Shown here one piece after another: positions 31,826 through 40,182 of a stretch of DNA of 54,733 nt (position 1 is the first letter of the stretch; every line of letters starts with the position of its first letter). The notes under the pieces were generated by a model. That model saw nothing but the letters and a program-made list of their open reading frames with translations, had not been told where the DNA came from and searched no databases. The translations under genes were made by a program, and so were the position numbers. The DNA is from Nitrospira sp. Its GTDB lineage: Bacteria > Nitrospirota > Nitrospiria > Nitrospirales > Nitrospiraceae. Location: contig JANDJL010000021.1 of NCBI GenBank assembly GCA_024330965.1, positions 1-54,733 on the forward strand, given 5' to 3'.

Positions 31826-32689
31826 GTGCTTCCTGCTTCCCAGATCACAACGTCTCCGCTTGAGAGAATCGAGCAGATTCTGTCTCACAAGGTTGAGAGC
31901 GGCGCGCTTGAGCTGCCGTTATTGCCTCAAGTGGCGAGCGAAGTGATGGCTTTGACATCAGATCCGGATGCCGACGCAGCCAAACTGTCTGCGCTGATCC
32001 ATAAAGACCAGGCGCTTGCAGCCCATGTACTGCGCATTGCCAATTCTCCAGCCTATATGCCCAGAAGCCCCGTCGTTTCTCTTCAGCATGCAGTCGCTAT
32101 GTTGGGCATCAATCTGCTGTCAGAAATCGCCTTTACCGCCTCGCTGAAGGCCGGGGCATTTCAAGTTCCGGGCTATGAAGAGGAGGTCAGGACGCTCTGG
32201 CACCATTCCTTGGCCAGCGGCGCGTTCGCAAAAGAAGTCGCTCGAACGCGACGGGTCAACGTGGAAAGCGCCTATCTCTGCGGCCTTCTCCACGAAATCG
32301 GCAAACCGGTCGTGCTGCGGGCGGTCACAACGATCGCGCAGGAGCAAAAAATTCCGCTCGACCGACCGACGCTGAACATCATGATCGAAGGCCACCATTC
32401 AAGAATCGGAGGTTTCATCGGAGAAAAATGGGGCCTTCCTCGACAAATCATCGAAGCCACACAATACTATGCCGACTATGATCACGCCCCATCCTTCCGC
32501 CAGGAATGTATCCTCACGTGCATTGCCGATCGGTTGGCCACTCATCTGCTTCACCCGGACGACATGCCCGAAGAAGTTCTTCGAGACCACCCGGCTTTCG
32601 CAGAATTGAACCTCTATCCCAGCGACGTTGCACAATTGGTGAAAGGTAAAGACAAAGTGCTTGCCATCGTGCAATCGATGAACCTATGA
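31826..32689 (+). CDS. HDOD-domain signalling protein
   Basis: 287 residues. GTG 31826 is used because GGGAG lies 8 nt before it; longer frames start in sequence without support. The HDOD domain has LPLLPQVASEVMALTSDPDADAAKLS split over a turn, IHKDQALAAHVLRIANSPAY and SLQHAVAMLGINLLSEIAF. The HD-like half has LWHHSLASGAFAKE, LCGLLHEIGKPVVL and GHHSRIGGFIGEKWGLP. Several HDOD proteins lack phosphohydrolase activity and act in motility or stress signalling. The His-Asp pair of true HD enzymes is not complete here (LLHEIGK in place of LLHDIGK). Its stop overlaps the start of the sthA-type gene (ATGA), a tight link between a signalling protein and an NAD(P) enzyme. Confidence 0.85.
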   Translation: MLPASQITTSPLERIEQILSHKVESGALELPLLPQVASEVMALTSDPDADAAKLSALIHKDQALAAHVLRIANSPAYMPRSPVVSLQHAVAMLGINLLSEIAFTASLKAGAFQVPGYEEEVRTLWHHSLASGAFAKEVARTRRVNVESAYLCGLLHEIGKPVVLRAVTTIAQEQKIPLDRPTLNIMIEGHHSRIGGFIGEKWGLPRQIIEATQYYADYDHAPSFRQECILTCIADRLATHLLHPDDMPEEVLRDHPAFAELNLYPSDVAQLVKGKDKVLAIVQSMNL

Positions 32690-34104
32690 GTGGACCTCTT
32701 GTCTTCGACATCATCGTGATCGGGGCCGGACCGGCCGGCCAAAAAGCGGCGATTCAGGGCGCCAAGGCCGAAAAACGCGTGGCGCTCATCGAACGGGAGC
32801 GCGGGATCGGCGGCAGTTGTGTGTACCGCGGAACGATTCCCAGCAAAACCTTGCGGGAAAGCGCGCTGCACTTAGACCGACTCCGAAGCGCCAGCAAGGC
32901 ATTCGACTTCATCGTGAGACCGGATATGCAAATCTCGGCGCTGCTTAGTCGACTTCAAGAGGTCGTCCAGGCACATGACAGGTTCATGAGCCTACAACTG
33001 CGACGAAACGGCATCTATCTTTTCCATGGACAGGCTCGGTTCCGCAGCGCCACCGTCGTCGAAATGGAAACGGTCGATGGAGCCAGGCAACTCTTGACGG
33101 CTCAAACCATCGTGCTCGCCACCGGTTCACGACCTCGCAATCCTGAAGACATCCCCGTCGATCACGAGCATATTCTCGACAGCGACTCGTTGCTTTCGAT
33201 GATTTATTTGCCGCGATCCTTGACGATCATCGGCGGAGGCGTCATCGGCTGTGAATATGCGTCGATTTTTTCGCTTTTGGGCACGGAGGTCACGCTCGTC
33301 GATCGTGCGCCGATGCCTCTTCAATTCATGGACCAGGATCTCGTACGCCAATTTATTGTCAGCTTCGAATCGAAAGGCGGGCGCTATCTCGGAGGGCGAA
33401 CGGTTCGGGAAGTCCGATGGGACGGCGTTGCTCATGTTGTGACGACGTTGGGGGATGGACTCACTATCAAGAGCGAAAAACTCCTGGTCGCGTTGGGCCG
33501 GCAAGCCAATCTGGATGGTCTCAACCTCGATGAAGTGGGCATCACGGTCACCCCGAAAGGAACCGTGCCGGTCAACGAGTATTGCCAAACGGACGTGCCG
33601 AACATCTATGCCGTCGGCGACATGGTTGGCCCGCCCGCCCTCGCGTCGAAAGCCATGGAACAAGGGCGCAGGGCCGTTCGGCACGCCCTGGGCCTGCCGG
33701 TCGGAGACGCCGCCTCGACCATCCCGATCGGAATCTACACCATCCCAGAAATGGCCAGTATCGGCCTGGATGAACGAAGCGCCCGCGAGCGATATCGGGG
33801 GCCCCTCGTCGGCCGAGCCAAATTCGAGGAAGTCGCGCGCGCCCAAATTTCCGGCGCCGGCCAGGGTCTCCTCAAAATGGTCGCCGATCCATCTGGAGAA
33901 CGATTGCTGGGTGTACAGGTCGTGGGAGACTCAGCGACGGAATTGGTTCACATCGGGCAGTTGGCCCTTCAGCAAGGCGCCGCCATCGAATCGTTCGTCG
34001 ACAACGTCTTCAACTTTCCCACGTACGCAGAAGCGTACCGGGTGGCGGCCTTGGACATTCTCGGCCAGGCCTCCAAGATCAAGACGACTCCTGAAGCAGC
34101 CTGA
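32686..34104 (+). CDS. sthA: Soluble pyridine nucleotide transhydrogenase, SthA type
   Basis: 472 residues of the FAD-dependent disulphide reductase family. FAD is bound by DIIVIGAGPAGQKAAIQGAK at the start. The active-site segment is GGSCVYRGTIPSKTLRESA: the second Cys of dihydrolipoamide dehydrogenase (CxxxxC) is Thr, as in SthA, which has no redox disulphide. The NAD(P) motif is IIGGGVIGCEYASIFSLLG near residue 182. NIYAVGDMVGPPALASKAMEQG near 305 closes the FAD site. It should move hydride between NADPH and NAD. Mercuric reductase and lipoamide dehydrogenase are excluded by the missing Cys. Translation is coupled to the HDOD gene. Confidence 0.85.
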   Translation: MSGPLVFDIIVIGAGPAGQKAAIQGAKAEKRVALIERERGIGGSCVYRGTIPSKTLRESALHLDRLRSASKAFDFIVRPDMQISALLSRLQEVVQAHDRFMSLQLRRNGIYLFHGQARFRSATVVEMETVDGARQLLTAQTIVLATGSRPRNPEDIPVDHEHILDSDSLLSMIYLPRSLTIIGGGVIGCEYASIFSLLGTEVTLVDRAPMPLQFMDQDLVRQFIVSFESKGGRYLGGRTVREVRWDGVAHVVTTLGDGLTIKSEKLLVALGRQANLDGLNLDEVGITVTPKGTVPVNEYCQTDVPNIYAVGDMVGPPALASKAMEQGRRAVRHALGLPVGDAASTIPIGIYTIPEMASIGLDERSARERYRGPLVGRAKFEEVARAQISGAGQGLLKMVADPSGERLLGVQVVGDSATELVHIGQLALQQGAAIESFVDNVFNFPTYAEAYRVAALDILGQASKIKTTPEAA

Positions 34105-34178
34105 CGGATCGCATCCTGCCCGGCAACGGTCATGGCGGTTCGACGGCATGAACTGACAGATCGATTCTACCGGACTCC

Positions 34179-34550
34179 ATGGACAACCGCCGGCACCCAC
34201 GGTTTCCCGTTCGCTTTCACAGCTCCTTCAGCTCCATCAACGTCGTATCTGGGAACGGGATCCTGCACAACCTCTCGCTTTGCGGCTGCCAAATATCCAG
34301 CGCCATGCACGTGCGTCCCGGCACCGGAATGGAGTTATCTATCGAAGCGTCGGACAACGGACCTCCCATCCTGATCAGCCAGGCCATCGTGCGTTGGTCC
34401 CGCGATGGGCGGTTCGGTTTGGAGTTTCTTGATCTCCGTGAAACGGAATGGACCAAGCTCCAGCGGCTGGTCAAAGAGCTGGAAAAAGAACCGTATCAGC
34501 GTCAGATTGAGGACGAACAATCATGGAGAGCAGGGCGGTCACGACAATAG
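34179..34550 (+). CDS. PilZ-domain protein, probable c-di-GMP effector
   Basis: 123 residues, a single PilZ domain. The arginine motif RRHPRFPV (residues 4-11) and the NLSLCGCQI motif (residues 31-39, the D/N-x-S-x-x-G site) are the known cyclic-di-GMP contacts. WSRDGRFGLEFLDL ends the barrel. The last 30 residues are helical and charged. It stands 74 bp after sthA and could belong to the same transcript. In a flagellated cell PilZ proteins often adjust motor or surface behaviour, but no target is shown here. No strong ribosome site precedes ATG 34179. Confidence 0.85.
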   Translation: MDNRRHPRFPVRFHSSFSSINVVSGNGILHNLSLCGCQISSAMHVRPGTGMELSIEASDNGPPILISQAIVRWSRDGRFGLEFLDLRETEWTKLQRLVKELEKEPYQRQIEDEQSWRAGRSRQ

Positions 34551-34610
34551 ACTGGTTCACCCGTGCTTACACTGGAACCAACGACCAACAAACACGGCAC
34601 AGGGGTTCAT

Positions 34611-35837
34611 TTATCCCTCATCCAGCTCAAAGACTTTTGGAAACCTGGTGAGATTCCGGCACCCGTCTCTCGTCACCACCACCATATCTTCGATGCGGAC
34701 GGCTCCCAATCCCGGATAGTAGAGCCCCGGTTCGACCGTCACGACATGTCCTTCCTGAAGCAACGACCCAGTCCGGCTGATGCGGGGTGCCTCGTGAATG
34801 TCGAGCCCGACGCCGTGGCCGGTTCCATGAAAATATCCCTGCATTCGGCCGTTGACGCTCCCCGTCTTGTAACCGGCCTTCTCAAACCGTTCGCAAATAC
34901 CTTGGTGGATCTTCTTCCCGTCCGCTCCATCCTTGATTTTGGAAATGGCTTCTTCTTGAGCGTCTTTGACGGTCCGATATAACCGCTTGAGGTCCGCGCC
35001 CACCGGTCCGCGGACGACGGTGCGAGACATATCCGCAAAATATCGACTGACGGCGGATCGGGGAAACACGTCGAAAATGATGCTGCGACCGGCCGGCAAC
35101 GGCCCGGCACCCTCGTGATGGGGATCACAGGCCTGCTCGCCGCCGGCCACGATCGTATGCTGGGCCACGCAATCCCGTTCCATGAGCCTGACATTGATCA
35201 GTTTCTTGATGCGCTCGGACGTCAAATACTCTCCATCTAGCCATAGCCAGCCCTTCTTGACAGCGGACCGACGCAACACCGCCATCGCCTCCGCGACGGC
35301 TTCCTCCGTCGCCCGCTGAGTTTCTTCAATATGACGAATTTCCTCCGCCGTCTTCACCGCGCGCCGCTCATAAAACGGTTCGCGCTTCGCCGTGAGTCGG
35401 TATCCTAATTTTTGCAACCTGGCGGCGTGAATGAACGGAAAATTCGAGGGGACCAAGAGCCTTTTGACTTTTCGCTTTTTCAACAGCACATGGACGATAT
35501 CGGCCGCCGTCGGGTCATGAACTCCCTGCCTTTTGGCCCGGCGTTCAAATTCGGAATAGGCCAGCACTCGATCCACCGAGGCTTGAGATTTGGCACGATC
35601 CAATTCCAAATCGCTCATAATGAGCAGGCGTTCGCCTTTGATTTCCAAAAAAATGAAGGGGTCCGGCGCCATGAATCTGGTCGCATAATACAAATTGGAA
35701 TCGTGTTCGCTGGCGGCGATGAAGAGGACGACACTGTCCGCCTGCGACTCTTCGACGGGTTTCATGAACGAATCAACAAGGAGAGAACATGGCGCATTAT
35801 CGCTCGCGATCGGACCGCGAGTGGTCGATGCTAGCAT
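34611..35837 (-). CDS. M24-family metallopeptidase (Xaa-Pro aminopeptidase type)
   Basis: 408 residues. The C-terminal pita-bread domain has all five metal ligands: Asp in IIFDVFPR, Asp in FADMSRTV, His in GTGHGVGLDIHEAP, Glu in VTVEPGLYYP and Glu in VRIEDMVVV. The N-terminal 170 residues are the creatinase-like domain (DSVVLFIAASEHDSNLYYATRF). It would remove an N-terminal residue before proline, or act as a dipeptidase. ATG 35837 has AGGA 6 nt upstream; ATG 35765 (residue 25) is another plausible start with no clear ribosome site. It is convergent with the PilZ gene. No terminator was found between them. Confidence 0.88.
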   Translation of the reverse strand: MLASTTRGPIASDNAPCSLLVDSFMKPVEESQADSVVLFIAASEHDSNLYYATRFMAPDPFIFLEIKGERLLIMSDLELDRAKSQASVDRVLAYSEFERRAKRQGVHDPTAADIVHVLLKKRKVKRLLVPSNFPFIHAARLQKLGYRLTAKREPFYERRAVKTAEEIRHIEETQRATEEAVAEAMAVLRRSAVKKGWLWLDGEYLTSERIKKLINVRLMERDCVAQHTIVAGGEQACDPHHEGAGPLPAGRSIIFDVFPRSAVSRYFADMSRTVVRGPVGADLKRLYRTVKDAQEEAISKIKDGADGKKIHQGICERFEKAGYKTGSVNGRMQGYFHGTGHGVGLDIHEAPRISRTGSLLQEGHVVTVEPGLYYPGLGAVRIEDMVVVTRDGCRNLTRFPKVFELDEG

Positions 35838-35870
35838 GCGTGTCCTGATCGGTCAAGAAAGGCAGGGCGC

Positions 35871-38800
35871 TCACGAACGAGCTGGAACGGATTTGTGTTC
35901 AAGGTCCGGCTGCGGCTCTTCCTGATCCGGTTGATCCGGTGCAATGAAGTCGAGCGGAACGGTCAGAGAATTCACAAGCACGTCGACGGCGAGTTGGGCC
36001 AAACCGGACAGACCCGAGGTGAAGGATTTGATCGGAAGATAGGTCACTTCCGGACTGTGGATCGATCCTTTGACGGAAAAGATCGCGGTGGCCAGCCCCT
36101 TTCGCTCTCCGGCAAAGATCCGTCCGAACAGGGGAATCGCCTTCAAGAACTGCGAATACGAGCCGAACGGGCTCACGGCAGCCACGAGATCCAGTCGATC
36201 CGTCGGCAAATCGTACCGCCCTGCCCCTGTAATCTTCAGAATCGGGCTGTCGATGATCAGATTGCTCGTCTCGAAGATGCCGTTGGTGACAGCCACGCTC
36301 CCGGTAATCGTGTTGTAGGGCAGTCCCTCTTTCTCCAGATCGACCTTTCCTTGGAGTACCGCAGGAAGGTTCAAGAGGCTGATGATCTTCCAGATCACTC
36401 GCTCGTTTGATTTAAAAATACGCCCGTTTTGAAGCAGCACCTCGACTTTTCCGTTGAGCGACGGATAAACGCCGTGGGGATTACGCCCGTGCCCCCTGAG
36501 AGAACCGTTCACGCGCATGCCGCCGGTCATACCGTGAGCACCCTTGGCGTCGAACAAACTCAGCACATCATCAACCGGCAGACCCGTTGCGCGAAGCGAC
36601 ACCTCCACTTCGGCCGGAGCTCCACGAGGAAGCTGCGCCACAAGACGCCCGGCAATTTGGCCGGCATTCGACTCGCCGGAAATCCGGTCGATATCGACGA
36701 CTCCGTCTTGAATGTTCACGCGCGCAGAAAGCGCGGTGAACCGTACCCGCTCGTAATGGCCCCGGGCGATTGATGCGGACATCGTCACCTGCGAGGTCGC
36801 CGCCAAATTTTCCAAAAATTCTCGGACAGCCGATCGATCCCCTTTGGGAATCAAAAGACCGAGATCCATCCGGCTCGATTCGATTTTTCCGACGATCACG
36901 GGTTTTGAAGCCCAGTTCCTGACGGCAGCTTCAATGGCGACGTCGCTGTCAAGGATGGTGAACGACAACCGTTTGATCTCCGCCCCATTGTGCACCAACT
37001 TGACCCGTGCATAGAGATCCTGAAGATGACCGTCTCCTCCAATTCCTGTCACCGTCGCCAGGCCGTTGGTCAGCGCAACCCATCCGGTCACCCGCCATGT
37101 GCTCCAGTCCGTTCCCTTACCTTTGACATCGAGCGCAATCTCTGCGCTGCCGGCCTCCAGTCCCCCCTTTGAGATCCACTCGGGCAAGCGGGACAACGAC
37201 AGCGTTCCGGTCGCCAACGACATATCGATGCTGAAGGGATCTCCGAGCACCATGCGCCCCTTGGCCGGCACCTGAAGGGACGGCACAATTAATTCCAGAC
37301 GGCTCACGGAAAGGTTGCCGGACTTCGTCACATCGCCTTCGAATTCGATGGCCGCCGGTGCACCGATCGGTTTGTCTCCCAAGCCAGGAACGGCGATCCT
37401 CGATTGGTCGAACACCACGACGCCGCGAAGATGCGGCGTCGAAGCAGCTCCCGTGAGCATGGCCGTTGCAACAAGACGCCCTTCCATCGAGCCGGGCGAA
37501 GAAACGACGCCCAGCGCGCGGGTCATGTCCGCGGCGGGTCCGCTGGCCCGGATCGAAAAATCTTCCAACAGGCTTGATTCTCCGCCCGTCACCGTCCCCT
37601 GAACCTCGATGAGCGTTTCACCGAGATGCCCACTGACCTGCTCCAATCGCACGGCTCCACCGGCCAACGCAAACCGGCCTTGCAAACCCGTCAGCCGCTC
37701 CGGCAACGCCGGATGGGTGAAGCCGACGGCTCGGACAAGAATCTCCCCGCCGGTGAACCTGACACCACCCGACTGAGCCAGCGATCCAGCCAGGCGAAAC
37801 GTGGGCTCCACCACACCCTCCATGTCACGAACGTCGGCCAGAAGGCGCGTCACTGCCTCGGCCTTCACCGCCGTCTCGAGAACGTCTATCAAATGAGACG
37901 CGCTTGTCCTTCCCATGATCTCCAGCTCAAGCCACGGCCCGGCCTCCAGAAATGAGAGCATCGCCTTTCCATCCGCCAGTTCCATCGTTCCATACAGACC
38001 GGTGATGTTAGACGCCCGGATTCGCCCCGGCTCCACAAGCACGCGGCAAGCGACATTTTTCGCCAACACTCGATCTTGGCCGACCATCCCCTGCGCGTCC
38101 TGCACGTGAAACTCCCCCGCGATCGACAGACGCATACCCTCCGTGGTCGCCCCCGTCAATGTCGCGTTCATCACTTGCACCCTGCCATCGACGCGCCGTT
38201 CCTGCAACACAGCAGGAAGCTGCGGATCGACCCACGCGGCCGGAACGGTCTGCATCAATTGGGACAACGAAACCAGCGAGCTACTGAATGTCACCGAGAA
38301 CGCCGGCTGCGCGGTCATGAGGCCCGACACATTCGCTTTTCCGGTCAGCGTCATCTCGTTGAGCTGAACCGACATCTCAGACAACAAAACATCGTATCCG
38401 GCGACGCCGGGCATCACTTGGATGGCACCGCGCAACGCTACTGTTCCCTGCAATTGCTCCGGGACAGGACGGGGCCCCAGAAAATCGGCGATCCCCCGAA
38501 CGCCGAGGGCCGCGGCATCTAAATAACCGTCGAATTGGAACGGCACGACTTGCGTCGTCTCGTCCCCCTCGGCAAGCGGGGCGCGCGTTTCCGACAGCCG
38601 TATCGCCCCGTTGAGCGAGACGGCCGCTCCCCCTTGCTCTTCCGGTTGAGCAATAGAAAGCCGCACCTCCGCCGCTCCTTGCTCCGGGCGCACAAGAAGA
38701 GTCGCCTCCACACGTTTCAACGTGATGGAACGAACACCGTCATCCCTGGCCGCATCGATGACCGTGACAGTTCCATTGGTCAGCGACGCTTCCTGAACGC

Positions 38801-39242
38801 TGAACATCCGGAGCATGGCTTCCGTTGTCCGCCGATCGACTTCCGCCTGTTCACTGAAGCCGTCGGCGACGTTCCAGCGACCCGCTTCATCCCGCCTGAG
38901 CGTGAGCACGGGCTCCTCGATCAACAGCCGTTTCCCGACGATTTGCTTGCGGAGAAGCGGAAACATCCGCACGACGAGATCGACTCGTTTCGCCGTCAAC
39001 AGGACCTGATCCGAGCCGGAATCGTGAACGGTTACCTGGGCCAATTCGACCCGCGGGCGAGGAAAGAGTGCGAACGTGACATCCTGGACGTCGATTTTTC
39101 TCCCAAGATTCGCCCCGAGCTGTTCTAGAACGAACCCTTTGAGATAATCTTGGCCAATCAGATGTTTGGAAAATGTTAAGAAGGCGAGAATCGAAACGAA
39201 CAGAGCAAAAATGATCAACAACGGACGCCGCAGAGAAAACAC
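35871..39242 (-). CDS. Large AsmA-family envelope protein
   Basis: 1123 residues. One N-terminal membrane helix (LLIIFALFVSILAFLTF) leads to a very long beta-rich periplasmic chain. AsmA features include DVTFALFPRPRVELAQVTV near residues 50-70, RLLIEEPVLTLRRDEAGRWNV near 105, and repeated segments with GxGxxxL near the C-terminus (ILKITGAGRYDLPTDRLDLVAAVSPFG). AsmA-like proteins form bridge-like grooves that may carry lipids between membranes. The tail is acidic and proline-rich. The start is GTG 39242 with GGGGAGG almost touching it, an awkward spacing. It stands between the M24 gene and the flagellar cluster and is probably not flagellar. Confidence 0.85.
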   Translation of the reverse strand: MFSLRRPLLIIFALFVSILAFLTFSKHLIGQDYLKGFVLEQLGANLGRKIDVQDVTFALFPRPRVELAQVTVHDSGSDQVLLTAKRVDLVVRMFPLLRKQIVGKRLLIEEPVLTLRRDEAGRWNVADGFSEQAEVDRRTTEAMLRMFSVQEASLTNGTVTVIDAARDDGVRSITLKRVEATLLVRPEQGAAEVRLSIAQPEEQGGAAVSLNGAIRLSETRAPLAEGDETTQVVPFQFDGYLDAAALGVRGIADFLGPRPVPEQLQGTVALRGAIQVMPGVAGYDVLLSEMSVQLNEMTLTGKANVSGLMTAQPAFSVTFSSSLVSLSQLMQTVPAAWVDPQLPAVLQERRVDGRVQVMNATLTGATTEGMRLSIAGEFHVQDAQGMVGQDRVLAKNVACRVLVEPGRIRASNITGLYGTMELADGKAMLSFLEAGPWLELEIMGRTSASHLIDVLETAVKAEAVTRLLADVRDMEGVVEPTFRLAGSLAQSGGVRFTGGEILVRAVGFTHPALPERLTGLQGRFALAGGAVRLEQVSGHLGETLIEVQGTVTGGESSLLEDFSIRASGPAADMTRALGVVSSPGSMEGRLVATAMLTGAASTPHLRGVVVFDQSRIAVPGLGDKPIGAPAAIEFEGDVTKSGNLSVSRLELIVPSLQVPAKGRMVLGDPFSIDMSLATGTLSLSRLPEWISKGGLEAGSAEIALDVKGKGTDWSTWRVTGWVALTNGLATVTGIGGDGHLQDLYARVKLVHNGAEIKRLSFTILDSDVAIEAAVRNWASKPVIVGKIESSRMDLGLLIPKGDRSAVREFLENLAATSQVTMSASIARGHYERVRFTALSARVNIQDGVVDIDRISGESNAGQIAGRLVAQLPRGAPAEVEVSLRATGLPVDDVLSLFDAKGAHGMTGGMRVNGSLRGHGRNPHGVYPSLNGKVEVLLQNGRIFKSNERVIWKIISLLNLPAVLQGKVDLEKEGLPYNTITGSVAVTNGIFETSNLIIDSPILKITGAGRYDLPTDRLDLVAAVSPFGSYSQFLKAIPLFGRIFAGERKGLATAIFSVKGSIHSPEVTYLPIKSFTSGLSGLAQLAVDVLVNSLTVPLDFIAPDQPDQEEPQPDLEHKSVPARS

Positions 39243-39366
39243 ACCTCCCCCATCCTCTTATCCATCCCCGATATGAAACGACACCGAGGGCATCTTACCC
39301 AAAAGGGCAGGGATAAATCTAGAAACCATCGTTTATCAAAGGGTTTCAGCCGGCGATCCGATAGGA

Positions 39367-39849
39367 TCATGAGCAGGGTTGGCAGGTGGCCGGTTTGATC
39401 GTCTCGTTGACAATCGAGGCAGGCAGCGGGAAAAGCGGGTGGCGTGTGGGATAGTCATCGGACAATACCAGTTGCTTGCAGAGCCTCGTGCGGGGATTCA
39501 TCAACAACGGCCCTCTCAAATTGGCCGTAATGCGTCCGGGATCGTCCGATGGGATCGTCAAAATGACCGCAATCGACAGCGCATCTCCGCTCGTTCCTTG
39601 AATCTCCGCCAATGCATCCTCCGAGACGTTGACTCGATACTCCTCCCCCAGAAATAGATCGGGGTCCATGATGACAAAAGCCAACGCCGGTTCATCGAGA
39701 GACTGAAGCCACTTGAACGGAACTTCCGTATCGTGATCGAGCATGACGTATCGCCGGCTTTCCGGAAACCCGAGTACTCCGGACGGGAACGTCAGTACAC
39801 GCTGTTCGTCGATCTCAAGCACCCCAAAACGGCTGGATAAACACTTCAT
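39367..39849 (-). CDS. fliW: Flagellar assembly factor FliW
   Basis: 160 residues from ATG 39849, eight bases after the csrA stop; the longer frame from 39894 would lie inside csrA. The family start is clear: SRFGVLEIDEQRVLTFPSG then VLGFPESRRYVMLD. Later blocks are FKWLQSLDEPALAFVIMDP and ANLRGPLLMNPRTRLCKQLVL. FliW binds and blocks CsrA and is released by flagellin, so flagellin synthesis is adjusted to assembly. Here it directly follows csrA, the usual pair, and is the last gene of the flagellar transcript. The C-terminal ending with two Cys (CQPCS) is unusual. Confidence 0.93.
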   Translation of the reverse strand: MKCLSSRFGVLEIDEQRVLTFPSGVLGFPESRRYVMLDHDTEVPFKWLQSLDEPALAFVIMDPDLFLGEEYRVNVSEDALAEIQGTSGDALSIAVILTIPSDDPGRITANLRGPLLMNPRTRLCKQLVLSDDYPTRHPLFPLPASIVNETIKPATCQPCS

Positions 39850-39857
39850 GGCTGACT

Positions 39858-40109
39858 CTATCGCGCTCGCTTCAGACCTGGCGTTTTCCCCCAAAAAGAC
39901 CGAAATGCCTCAACCGGAACAGCGCCGGTTTTCGCCGCCAACTGATTTTCACGAAGAATGCGGGCGTACACCTCGTCGCGATGCACTTTGATATGAGGTG
40001 GAGCCTCAATCCCCAGACGGACTTGCCCATCCCTTATTCCCAAGACGATCACCTTGATATCGGGCCCGATCGCAACGCCCTCTCCGCGTCGGCGAGTCAG
40101 AACCAGCAT
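39858..40109 (-). CDS. csrA: Carbon storage / translational regulator CsrA
   Basis: 83 residues, with the typical start MLVLTRRRGEGVAIG at ATG 40109 (GGAG at 8 nt). Core residues for RNA binding are present: Arg 6-8 in TRRR, and the second RNA site around RLGIEAPPHIKVHRDEVY. CsrA binds GGA-containing loops in 5' leaders and blocks ribosome access; flagellin mRNA is the usual target in this setting. The C-terminus is about 20 residues longer than in E. coli and basic (SFWGKTPGLKRAR). Its placement with fliW links it to flagellar control. Confidence 0.94.
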   Translation of the reverse strand: MLVLTRRRGEGVAIGPDIKVIVLGIRDGQVRLGIEAPPHIKVHRDEVYARILRENQLAAKTGAVPVEAFRSFWGKTPGLKRAR

Positions 40110-40182
40110 GACGTTTGCTCCGAAACAACCTCCTGACACGCAGGCTTGATCGGCCGTCTTAACGCGAAGCGACTGAACCTGA

